Below are positions 1 through 6,019 of a stretch of 6,436 bases of DNA, in pieces. Each line of letters opens with the position of its first letter. Within the stretch, counting starts at the first letter, position 1. Under the pieces are notes generated by a model. That model searched no databases and was not told the DNA's origin. It saw nothing but the letters and a program-made list of their open reading frames with translations. The DNA is from Pseudomonadota bacterium (lineage in GTDB: Bacteria > Pseudomonadota > Alphaproteobacteria > Sphingomonadales > Sphingomonadaceae): the NCBI GenBank assembly GCA_030271565.1, contig JARXKR010000070.1, forward strand, positions 1 through 6,436, given 5' to 3'. A program made the position numbers and the translations under genes.

Positions 1-826
1 CGGCCACCGAGTTCTTGCCCGCCAGCGCCTCGGCCGCGGACATTCCTTCGCCCAGTGCCTTGCCGAGCGAGAAGTTGCGGCTGGCGGTCGACGAGCAGGT
101 CAGCACCAGATCGCCCAGCCCGCACAATCCGGCCAGCGTTTCGGCCCGCGCCCCGCGAGCGAGGCCGAAGCGCAGCATTTCGGCATAACCGCGCGCGATC
201 AGCGCCGCACGGGCGTTCTGGCCGAGGCCCAGCCCCTCGACCACGCCGCAACCGATCGCCAGCACGTTCTTGACCGCACCGCCGATCTCCGCGCCGATCA
301 CGTCGTCCGAATAGTAAGGCCGCAGTGCCGGGCGTGAGAGCAGCGGGGCAATCCGGTCCCACTGCGCGGTGCCGCCAGCACACGCGAGCGTCACTGCGGT
401 CGGGAGTCCAGCAGCGACCTCGTGCGCAAAGGTCGGCCCGGACAGGACAGCAAGCACGGCTTCGGGGGCCACGGCGGCGGCCACGTCTGCCATCAGCCGC
501 CCGGTCCCCGCCTCGATCCCCTTGGCGCAGAGCACCAGGTCGCGTGGTCCATCGGGAAGGTCGGCCAGCACATGGGCGAGATGCTGCGCCGGGGTCACGA
601 CCAGAATGATTGCCAGTCCGCCAAGTTCCGCAAGATCGCTGGTGGCGCGGATGTGCGACGAGAGCTTTGCGCCGGGCAAGAACAGGCTGTTGCGATGCTG
701 GGCGTTGATCTCTGCGACCAGTTCGGTCTCGCGCGCCCAGATTGTGACCGGGGTATCACTCCCGGCCAGCGCCTGCGCCAACGCCGTGCCCCAAGCCCCT
801 GCCCCGATGATGCCGATGGCGCTCAA
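1..826 (-). CDS. gpsA: NAD(P)H-dependent glycerol-3-phosphate dehydrogenase GpsA (3' end missing)
   Basis: This cytoplasmic enzyme reduces dihydroxyacetone phosphate to sn-glycerol-3-phosphate, the backbone precursor of phospholipids. The 275 visible residues show an N-terminal Rossmann motif GIIGAGAWGTALA (residues 5-17), AKGIE (101-105), SGPTFAHEVAAGLP (129-142), GGAVKNVLAIG (182-192) with the presumed catalytic Lys186, and GLGDLVLTCSSTASRNFSLG (236-255) with Asp239 and the Arg250-Asn251 pair that binds substrate in the family. The family is usually about 330 residues long, so roughly 50-60 C-terminal residues lie beyond the left edge. I place the start at a TTG codon (824-826). No ATG, GTG or other TTG lies between it and the dinucleotide motif, and a strong GGAGG sits 6 nt upstream. 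The gene lies 142 bp downstream of tsaD on the same strand; this pairing is common in alphaproteobacteria. The ribosome-binding site lies inside a repeat hairpin. Identification is very secure; the start is probable. Confidence 0.97.
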   Translation of the reverse strand, partial: MSAIGIIGAGAWGTALAQALAGSDTPVTIWARETELVAEINAQHRNSLFLPGAKLSSHIRATSDLAELGGLAIILVVTPAQHLAHVLADLPDGPRDLVLCAKGIEAGTGRLMADVAAAVAPEAVLAVLSGPTFAHEVAAGLPTAVTLACAGGTAQWDRIAPLLSRPALRPYYSDDVIGAEIGGAVKNVLAIGCGVVEGLGLGQNARAALIARGYAEMLRFGLARGARAETLAGLCGLGDLVLTCSSTASRNFSLGKALGEGMSAAEALAGKNSVA

Positions 827-830
827 GACT

Positions 831-839
831 CCCCTCCCC
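831..839 (-). promoter_or_regulatory. gpsA ribosome-binding site buried in a repeat hairpin
   Basis: Read on the minus strand, this is GGGGAGGGG followed by AGTC and then the TTG start. The GGAGG core has 6 nt spacing. The same nine bases are the 3' arm of a 9-bp perfect stem whose 5' arm, CCCCTCCCC, is at 843-851, with a 3-nt loop. An identical CCCCTCCCC on the minus strand at 929-937 could pair with it over a longer range. The site would therefore be base-paired in either fold. Translational damping is an inference. Confidence 0.6.
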
Positions 840-937
840 GTCGGGGAGGGGTCAGGGGGTGGGGGTTCGACATCTGATTGTAGCGCAGCTTCTCCGACGT
901 CGTTCCCCCACCCCTACCCCTCCCCGCCGGGGAGGGG
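831..937. repeat. GC-rich intergenic inverted repeat between tsaD and gpsA
   Basis: Two arms in inverted orientation, 831-867 and 903-937, match each other with only a few substitutions or small indels. Each arm contains its own 21-bp palindrome (831-851 and 917-937) of the form CCCCTCCCC-Gxc-GGGGAGGGG. A run of the form TCAGGGGGTGGGGG in the left arm and its complement in the right arm completes the match. A spacer of about 35 bp separates the arms, and its ends (CGAC and GTCG) also pair. It looks like a dispersed REP or MITE-like element of the type common in sphingomonads, though I could not count other copies. It lies downstream of tsaD and may attenuate or process the tsaD-gpsA transcript. 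No T-rich tail follows either hairpin, so it is not a typical intrinsic terminator. Confidence 0.8.
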
Positions 938-968
938 ACAAGCAAAACCGGACTGGATTGTCCGATGG

Positions 969-2009
969 TCACGCCTTGACCCCGGCCCCGCGCACCGGCG
1001 CGGCATCGGGATCGAGCGGCCAGCGCGGGCGGGCGACGAAGTCGAACGGGTCCGAGGTGAACCCTTTGAGCGCCATCCGCTCGAGCCCGGCCCAGGCGAT
1101 CATCGCGGCGTTATCGGTGCACAGCGCCAGCGGCGGGGCGACGAATTTCAAGCCGTGGTCCATCGCCAAGGCCTCAAGTGCGGCCCGCACCGAGCGGTTG
1201 GCAGCAACCCCGCCGGCAACCACCAAAGCGTTGGGCTTGGCAATCGTGCCGAGCGCCTTGCGCGTGCGGTCGATCACGCAGTCGATCGCGGCCTCCTGAA
1301 ACGCGGCGGCGATATCGGCATCCTGATGGATGCCCGTCTGCTTGGCCCGCAACACCGCGCTCTTAAGCCCGGCGAAGGAGAAATGCGGTTCGGCGCTGCC
1401 GAGCAGCGGGCGTGGCAACGCAACCGCCTTGGCATTGCCGGTCGCGGCGATCCGCTCGACCGCCGGGCCGCCCGGAAAGCCGAGCCCCAAAATCTTGGCG
1501 GTCTTGTCGAACGCCTCGCCCAGCGCATCGTCGATCGTGGTCGCGAGCCGCCGGTATGCGCCTACGCCTTCGACCAGCAGGATCTGGCAATGCCCACCCG
1601 AAACCAGTAGCAGCAGATAGGGGAATTCGAGCGAGGCATCGGCCAGCCGCGGCGACAGGGCATGGCCTTCGAGGTGGTTGACCGCGATCAGCGGCTTGCC
1701 CTCCGCCATCGCGAGGGCCTTGGCGCTGACCAGCCCGACCATCACCCCGCCGATCAGCCCCGGTCCGGCGGTTGCAGCGATGGCATCGAGATCGGACAGC
1801 GCCAATCCGGCTTCATCCAGCACCGCCTCAATCAAGGGCGCGAGCCGCTCGGCATGCGCGCGCGCGGCGATTTCGGGGACCACCCCGCCATAGGGGCGAT
1901 GGGCTTCGTCCTGCGAGGCGATCCGCTGCGCAATGATCGTGCGGCCATCATCCACCAAAGCGGCTGCGGTTTCGTCGCACGACGATTCAATTCCGAGGAC
2001 AATCCGCAT
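969..2009 (-). CDS. tsaD: tRNA N6-adenosine threonylcarbamoyltransferase TsaD (Gcp/Kae1/Qri7 family)
   Basis: This cytoplasmic enzyme works with TsaB and TsaE to transfer the threonylcarbamoyl group from TC-AMP to A37 of ANN-decoding tRNAs, forming t6A. The 346 residues match the usual length. Visible signatures are GIESSCDETA (6-15), VNHLEGH (110-116) with the metal-binding pair His112 and His116, LLVSGGHCQILLVEG (134-148), FDKTAKILGLGFPGGPAVE (167-185), FSFAGLKSAVLR (210-221), VVAGGVAANRSVR (263-275) and LCTDNAAMIA (296-305) with the metal ligand Asp299. All ligands are intact, so the ASKHA-type ATPase should be active. The ATG is preceded by AAGGGA with 8 nt spacing, which supports this start. 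It is transcribed divergently from hemC across 43 bp and leads towards gpsA. Its short C-terminal tail after ARPRWPLD is unremarkable. The gene is normally essential. Identification is essentially certain. Confidence 0.98.
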   Translation of the reverse strand: MRIVLGIESSCDETAAALVDDGRTIIAQRIASQDEAHRPYGGVVPEIAARAHAERLAPLIEAVLDEAGLALSDLDAIAATAGPGLIGGVMVGLVSAKALAMAEGKPLIAVNHLEGHALSPRLADASLEFPYLLLLVSGGHCQILLVEGVGAYRRLATTIDDALGEAFDKTAKILGLGFPGGPAVERIAATGNAKAVALPRPLLGSAEPHFSFAGLKSAVLRAKQTGIHQDADIAAAFQEAAIDCVIDRTRKALGTIAKPNALVVAGGVAANRSVRAALEALAMDHGLKFVAPPLALCTDNAAMIAWAGLERMALKGFTSDPFDFVARPRWPLDPDAAPVRGAGVKA

Positions 2010-2052
2010 CCTGACTTTCCCTTAAAGCCATTGCGCACTAGCACAAGCGGCC
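2010..2052. promoter_or_regulatory. 43-bp divergent tsaD/hemC intergenic region
   Basis: Only 43 bp separate the start codons of the divergent genes tsaD and hemC. The left half holds the tsaD ribosome-binding site (AAGGGA on the minus strand, 2018-2023). The right half holds an imperfect dyad TTGCGC-ACTA-GCACAA at 2031-2046, in which five of six arm positions pair. I find no convincing -35/-10 pair on either strand within the gap. At least one promoter probably lies inside the opposite coding region, or the elements overlap. No good Shine-Dalgarno sequence precedes the hemC ATG. Regulatory use of the dyad is a guess. Confidence 0.35.
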
Positions 2053-2982
2053 ATGCCCGACCGTCCCCGACTCAAACTCGGTACCCGCCGCTCGCCGCTT
2101 GCCCTGGCGCAGGCCAATGAAGCGCGCGGGTGCCTGATGGCGGCGCATCCGGGGCTCGAGGTCGAGCTGGTTCCGGTCACCGCGAGCGGCGACAAGGTGC
2201 AAGATCGCCCGCTCGCCGATATCGGCGGCAAGGCATTGTGGACCAAGGAACTCGACGCGTGGCTGCTTGCGGGTGAAATCGATTTTGCAGTCCACTCGCT
2301 CAAGGACGTCGAGACATTGCGCCCGCCCGAGCTGGTGATTGCGGCGGTGCTGCAGCGCGAGGATGTGCGCGATTGCCTAATTGGCGCGGTCTCGCTCGAT
2401 GACCTGCCCTCTGGCGCGCGGATCGGGACCAGCGCGCCGCGCCGCGCCGCGCTCGCCTTGCGCGCACGGCCCGATTGCCGGGTGGTCGGGATCCGCGGCA
2501 ATGTCGCGACCCGGCTGGCGAAACTGGCAGCGGGCGAGGCCGATGCGACCTTGCTGGCGATGGCCGGGCTCAACCGGCTGGGCATGAAGCACGTGGGCAC
2601 CCCGCTCGATGCGCACACTTGGCTGCCCGCACCGGGGCAGGGCGCGATTGCGATCGAATGCCGCGCTGGCGATGCCGAAATGCGCGCGCTGCTCGGTTTG
2701 ATCGACCATGCGCCGAGCCATCACGCAGTGCTGGCCGAACGCGCCTTGCTCGCGGCGCTGGGCGGCAATTGCCACAGCCCGATTGGGGTGCTGACCGAGA
2801 CCGACGGGGAAATGCTGACAATGACCGCCGCGCTGCTCAGCCCAGACGGCTCAGAGGAAGTGCGCGGCACGGCGCGCTTTGCCACCGGCGACCGCGCAGC
2901 CCCGCATGCGCTTGCGGCGGACTTGCTCGGCCGTGCGGGTCCCGCGATCCGCCAACACTTCGATCCGCCGGGTGGTAGCTGA
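2053..2982 (+). CDS. hemC: Hydroxymethylbilane synthase (porphobilinogen deaminase) HemC
   Basis: HemC joins four porphobilinogen molecules into the linear tetrapyrrole hydroxymethylbilane in the cytoplasm, on the route to haem, cobalamin and, in phototrophs, bacteriochlorophyll. The 309 residues match the family length. Motifs are LGTRRSPLALAQA (9-21), ADIGGKALWTKELD (55-68), FAVHSLKDVE (78-87) with catalytic Asp85, IGTSAPRRAALALR (124-137) with Arg130-Arg131, VGIRGNVATRLAKL (145-158) with Arg148 and Arg155, LPAPGQGAIAIECR (191-204) and LAALGGNCHSPIG (233-245). Cys240 is the expected thioether attachment point for the dipyrromethane cofactor; the local sequence GGNC replaces the EGGC of the E. 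coli enzyme without an indel. The start is the first ATG, 8 residues before the conserved LGTRRSPLA; no strong ribosome-binding site precedes it. hemD begins 2 bp after the stop, so the two are probably translationally coupled. Confidence 0.98.
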   Translation: MPDRPRLKLGTRRSPLALAQANEARGCLMAAHPGLEVELVPVTASGDKVQDRPLADIGGKALWTKELDAWLLAGEIDFAVHSLKDVETLRPPELVIAAVLQREDVRDCLIGAVSLDDLPSGARIGTSAPRRAALALRARPDCRVVGIRGNVATRLAKLAAGEADATLLAMAGLNRLGMKHVGTPLDAHTWLPAPGQGAIAIECRAGDAEMRALLGLIDHAPSHHAVLAERALLAALGGNCHSPIGVLTETDGEMLTMTAALLSPDGSEEVRGTARFATGDRAAPHALAADLLGRAGPAIRQHFDPPGGS

Positions 2983-2984
2983 CC

Positions 2985-3692
2985 ATGGTGCCGCTGGTGA
3001 TCATCCGCCCCGAACCGGGCAATGAGGCCAGCACCACTGCCGCGCGCGCGCTGCACATGGATGCGCGCAGCTTTCCGCTGTTCGAGGTCGTCCCGCGAAG
3101 CTGGGAGGCGGTGCTGCCCGGCCGCTACGATGCCCTGCTGGTCGGCAGCGCGCAGGTGTTTCGCCACGGCGGGCGCGGGCTGGCGGCGCTGCGAGGCCTG
3201 CCTGTCTACGCCGTGGGAGAAGCAACCGCCGCAGCGGCAACAGCGGCCGGGTTTACCCTCGCAGGCACCGGTGCGGGGGCGATGCAGACCTTGCTGGGCG
3301 AGCTCGGCACAGGCCACCAGCGCCTGCTTCGGCTTACGGGACAGGAGCGCATGAGCTTGACCCTGCCCCACGGCGTCACGGTCGACGAGCGGGTGGTCTA
3401 TGCCAGCCAGCCGCGCGCGCTGCCGGCCGAGCTTGAAGCGCTATTGCGCGAGCCCGCAATCGTTGCGCTGCATTCAGCCGAAGCGGCGCAGCATCTGACC
3501 GCCGAATGCGTGCGTTGCGGGATTCGCCGCGCGCCGATCCGGCTCGCCGCGCTATCGCATCGAATCAGCGCGGCGGCGGGGGACGGTTGGGGCGAGGTCG
3601 CGGCGGCGGCCATACCCGATGACAAGGCGCTGCTGGCCTTGGCCCGCCAGATGTGCCAAGAGCCGTGGCCTGCGGGTCGCACTGTCGGCTGA
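2985..3692 (+). CDS. hemD: Uroporphyrinogen-III synthase HemD
   Basis: HemD inverts ring D and closes hydroxymethylbilane to uroporphyrinogen III, acting directly on the HemC product. The 235 residues fit the family length of about 220-260. This family is poorly conserved, but the recognisable pieces are present: RPEPGNEAS near the N terminus (8-16), YDALLVGSAQVFRHGG (48-63) in place of the usual TSxNaVR segment, LPVYAVGEATAAAATAAGF (72-90), LLRLTGQER (114-122), VDERVVYAS (133-141), and ALHSAEAAQHL (161-171) with LAALSHRISAAAG (187-199) in the second domain. This matches the two-lobed Rossmann-like fold of the family. Position is strong support: it starts 2 bp after hemC, with a GGTGG stretch inside the hemC 3' end 9 nt before the ATG. 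The next gene starts 15 bp later on the same strand. Confidence 0.92.
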   Translation: MVPLVIIRPEPGNEASTTAARALHMDARSFPLFEVVPRSWEAVLPGRYDALLVGSAQVFRHGGRGLAALRGLPVYAVGEATAAAATAAGFTLAGTGAGAMQTLLGELGTGHQRLLRLTGQERMSLTLPHGVTVDERVVYASQPRALPAELEALLREPAIVALHSAEAAQHLTAECVRCGIRRAPIRLAALSHRISAAAGDGWGEVAAAAIPDDKALLALARQMCQEPWPAGRTVG

Positions 3693-3707
3693 TTAGAACA
3701 GAGATCA

Positions 3708-4577
3708 ATGCCAGACGATTATTACACTTCCCAACCTGCTGTCTCTGCGCGCGCCGGACCTTCGCTCCGGGGGATGCTGCTCGCCGGGCTGATCTCGTTC
3801 CTCGGCGGGGCCGGGCTGATCGGCTGGCTGGTATGGAACGGGCAAATCGACCTGGGCAGCCGCAACGCGGCACCAGCGGTGGCGACAGGTCAGCAAGTCT
3901 TGGCTGCGCCAAGCCCGAACCCCACTCCGACTTTCGCCGCAACCGCGCTCGACCAGCAGGTCGCCGCGCTCGAACGGCGGATGGCGCAGCTCAACCTGCA
4001 AACCGCCGCGCTGGGCGGCAATTCGGCGCGCGCCGAGGGCCTGCTGGTCGCGCTGGCGACCCGCCGCGCGATCGAACAAGGCAAGCCGCTCGATTACCTC
4101 GAAGACCAGCTGCGCACGCGCTTTGGCGCGGCGCGTCCGGCGGCGGTGAACACGCTTGTAGCCGCAGCCAAGACGCCGGTTACGCTCGATCAGCTTGCCG
4201 CGCAGCTTGACGGACTGGCCCCGGCCTTGCTCGCGCGGCCCAAAGACGAAGACGGCTGGAGCCGGTTTACCCGCGAACTGTCCGGGCTGTTCGTGATCCG
4301 CCATGATGACGGCAAGACCGCCAACCCCGACCAACGCCTCGACCATGCAAGAATGCTGTTGCGCAGCGGCCAGGTCGACGCCGCAATCGCCGAAGTCGCC
4401 AAGCTCCCCGACAGCGCCTCGGCGCGCGACTGGCTGGTGGCAGCGCGGCGCTATGCCGATGCGCAGGCCGCGCTCGCCCAGATCGAACAGGCCGCATTGA
4501 CCGAGCCCGAATTGCTCAAGGACGGCAACGGCGAGATGGTCAAACAGCCGGGCTTGAGCGCTACGCCTGCGGGGTAA
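3708..4577 (+). CDS. Mitofilin/COG4223-like single-span membrane protein of the hemCD operon
   Basis: No enzyme motif is visible. The 289 residues begin with a short polar cytoplasmic segment (1-20), followed by one hydrophobic glycine-rich membrane span (about 22-44). A Pro/Ala-rich linker follows (about 54-78, including APSPNPTPTF), then a short predicted coiled coil (about 80-102, LDQQVAALERRMAQLNLQTA). After that comes an all-helical Ala/Leu-rich domain, probably periplasmic. Two stretches resemble the bacterial mitofilin-like family: GLLVALATRRAIEQGKPLDY (111-130), and LDHARMLLRSGQVDAAIAEV (211-230) followed by LPDSASARDW (233-242). Bacterial relatives are often encoded beside hem genes in alphaproteobacteria and resemble the Mic60 protein of mitochondrial cristae. 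Here the gene is 15 bp downstream of hemD and ends the operon. It is also superficially like HemX of gammaproteobacteria (membrane span plus coiled coil), but that link is not shown. Family call is moderate; function is unknown. Confidence 0.75.
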   Translation: MPDDYYTSQPAVSARAGPSLRGMLLAGLISFLGGAGLIGWLVWNGQIDLGSRNAAPAVATGQQVLAAPSPNPTPTFAATALDQQVAALERRMAQLNLQTAALGGNSARAEGLLVALATRRAIEQGKPLDYLEDQLRTRFGAARPAAVNTLVAAAKTPVTLDQLAAQLDGLAPALLARPKDEDGWSRFTRELSGLFVIRHDDGKTANPDQRLDHARMLLRSGQVDAAIAEVAKLPDSASARDWLVAARRYADAQAALAQIEQAALTEPELLKDGNGEMVKQPGLSATPAG

Positions 4578-4589
4578 GCATCCACTTCG

Positions 4590-4766
4590 CCTCCCCCTTG
4601 ATGGGGGAGGGATACCGCAGCTTATGAGCGCAGCGAACTAGCGCAGGTTGGGTCGGGGTGAGTCCTCCCCATAGAGTGGCGCTTGAGGGCCAGAGCACCC
4701 CCATCCAACTGCACCTAGCCTGCTGCGTCGGCAAGGCTCCGTATCCTTCCCCCATCAAGGGGGAAG
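4590..4766. repeat. 177-bp palindromic MITE-like element in the convergent gap
   Basis: The outer ends are inverted repeats of about 26 bp (4590-4615 and 4741-4766) that differ at about two positions, both ending in GGATAC inwards. Each end is itself a hairpin: CCTCCCCC-TTGAT-GGGGGAGG at 4590-4610 and CTTCCCCC-ATCAA-GGGGGAAG at 4746-4766. Dyad symmetry continues inwards without gaps, with matched blocks around GCGCAGC/CTAG, GTTGG and GGGGTG, to a centre near 4678. The single strand could therefore fold into one long imperfect hairpin. No reading frame in it looks real. It fills nearly all of the 200 bp between the convergent mitofilin-like and ubiquinone hydroxylase genes. Its end hairpins could act as weak bidirectional terminators, although neither is followed by a T tract. 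It resembles dispersed non-autonomous repeats of sphingomonads; copy number was not tested. Confidence 0.8.
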
Positions 4767-4777
4767 AGAACAGAAAA

Positions 4778-5995
4778 TTACTGCGCCTTGAGCAAGGTCG
4801 GCAATTGCCCCGACATCCCCCGCGCCTCGTCCATGAAAAAGCGCTTCATCCAGCCAGAACGCTGGATCAGCCCCATGCCCAAGCGCCGGACCATGCTCGG
4901 CAAGCGCCCGGGGATGCCGAAGATCCGCACCAGCGCGTCGGTGGTCGCCATCACGCTGACGCTGTCGAGGCTACGCCAGCGTTCGTAACGCGCGAGCAAT
5001 TGTGCGTCCCCTGGGTCAAGCCCGAGCAGCATGCCATCGGCCAGCACTTCGACCAGGCAACCGACATCGCGCAAGCCCAGGTTGAGCCCCTGCCCGGCAA
5101 TCGGGTGCATCCCGTGCGCGGCATCGCCGATCAGGGCGAGCCGTTGCCCGGTGATCCGCGCGGCGTGGTGGAAGTTGAGCGGATAGGACATGCGCGGGGC
5201 GATCAGTTCGGTAGCGCCGAACACGCTCTCCATCCGTGAGGTGATTTCGCTGAGGAACACCGCGTCGCTGAGCCCGGCGATGCCCGCAGCATCGCGCTCG
5301 TCCACCGTCCACACCACTGCGCTGCGGTGGCGACCGTCGGGCAGGTCGAGCAGCGGCAACAGCGCGAGCGGTCCGGCCGGATAGAAGATCTCCCACGCCA
5401 CACCCTCGTGCGGCCTGACATGGCTGATCGCGGTGACGAAGGCGCGGTGGCGGTAATCCCACCGTGCCGACGATAGCCCGGCCTCGGCGCGGGTCGGCGA
5501 TTGGCGGCCTTCTGCGCCGATCATCAGGCTGGCTTCGAGCGTGCGCCCGTCGCTCAGCGTGACCGAAACCCCGTGTTCGCCGCGCTCGCGTGTGACCGGT
5601 TCAACCCCGCTCGACCAGGCAATCGCCGATTCGCCTCGCGCCGCTTCGAACAACGCGAGCCGGATATCGCGGTTGGCGAACATGCGCCCGAGCGTGCCAT
5701 CCTCAGGCCCGGGCTGGAAATCGATCCGGCCCGGCTTCATCCCGTCGGTCACCGCGATTGCCGAGATCGGGCAGCCCAGCGGTTCAAGCCGCTGCGCAAG
5801 ACCGATATTTCCAAACAGGTTCCAGCTTGCGGTCGAAATTGCCGAGGCGCGGCCGTCGGTCCCTTCTGCGGTCAGTTCTTCGGGCAGCGCCTTGTCGACC
5901 ACGTGACTGGTGATGCCCTGCTTTGCCGCCGCCAGGGCGAGCGTCATCCCGACCAAGCCGCCGCCGAGAATTAAAAGGTCGCGTTTTCCACTCAT
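4778..5995 (-). CDS. FAD-dependent ubiquinone-biosynthesis hydroxylase, UbiH/UbiF/VisC/COQ6 family
   Basis: This is a class A flavin monooxygenase predicted to hydroxylate the aromatic ring of a ubiquinone precursor at the inner face of the membrane, using O2 and a reduced pyridine nucleotide. The 405 residues fit the family. The sequence shows an FAD-binding Rossmann motif ILGGGLVGMTLALAAA (9-24), a conserved Arg-Ala-Ser-Ala-Ile segment (49-53), RDIRLALFEAA (109-119), a GAEGRQSPTR version of the DG motif (160-169), and LIGDAAHGMHPIAGQGLNLG (288-307), the family signature that binds the FAD ribityl chain. The ring position (C1, C5 or C6) cannot be told from sequence alone; alphaproteobacterial UbiL- and UbiM-type enzymes are candidates, so I give no symbol. 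The DG motif has Glu162 where Asp is usual. The ATG has AAGGAT 6 nt upstream, a clear ribosome-binding site. It lies 138 bp downstream of a phosphatase gene and converges on the hemCD operon. Confidence 0.92.
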   Translation of the reverse strand: MSGKRDLLILGGGLVGMTLALAAAKQGITSHVVDKALPEELTAEGTDGRASAISTASWNLFGNIGLAQRLEPLGCPISAIAVTDGMKPGRIDFQPGPEDGTLGRMFANRDIRLALFEAARGESAIAWSSGVEPVTRERGEHGVSVTLSDGRTLEASLMIGAEGRQSPTRAEAGLSSARWDYRHRAFVTAISHVRPHEGVAWEIFYPAGPLALLPLLDLPDGRHRSAVVWTVDERDAAGIAGLSDAVFLSEITSRMESVFGATELIAPRMSYPLNFHHAARITGQRLALIGDAAHGMHPIAGQGLNLGLRDVGCLVEVLADGMLLGLDPGDAQLLARYERWRSLDSVSVMATTDALVRIFGIPGRLPSMVRRLGMGLIQRSGWMKRFFMDEARGMSGQLPTLLKAQ

Positions 5996-6000
5996 CGCTG

Positions 6001-6006
6001 ATCCTT
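6001..6006 (-). promoter_or_regulatory. Ribosome-binding site of the ubiquinone hydroxylase
   Basis: AAGGAT on the minus strand lies 5-6 nt before the ATG at 5993-5995. It fixes the start of the hydroxylase, which is also correctly placed 8 residues before the FAD-binding motif. Confidence 0.7.
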
Positions 6007-6019
6007 AGGCCCCACTAGC

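Noticed and set aside
831..937. Riboswitch upstream of gpsA
   Set aside because: The structure is only G/C-run inverted repeats matching a mobile-repeat pattern; no known aptamer consensus is visible.
369..1610. Long open frame on the plus strand (413 codons) antisense to gpsA and tsaD, crossing the repeat
   Set aside because: It reads the complementary strand of two certain genes in GC-rich DNA, where such shadow frames are routine. The translation is Arg/Pro/Ala-rich low-complexity sequence with no domain, and the frame crosses an intergenic repeat.
2022..2618. 198-codon minus-strand frame antisense to hemC
   Set aside because: hemC is unmistakable in the other strand; the antisense translation is Ser/Arg/Ala-rich with no recognisable motif.
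2721..3371. 216-codon minus-strand frame spanning the hemC-hemD junction
   Set aside because: It overlaps two real genes and its product has no family features; it is explained by codon bias of the sense strand.
4590..4610. Intrinsic terminator for the hemCD operon
   Set aside because: The hairpin is strong (8 bp, 5-nt loop), but the following bases are GATACCGCAG with no T run, and the hairpin is a conserved part of the repeat. Termination is possible but not supported enough to annotate.
4658..5239. 193-codon plus-strand frame starting within the palindromic element
   Set aside because: Its first part is repeat sequence and the rest is antisense to the UbiH-family gene; there is no ribosome-binding site and no protein motif.
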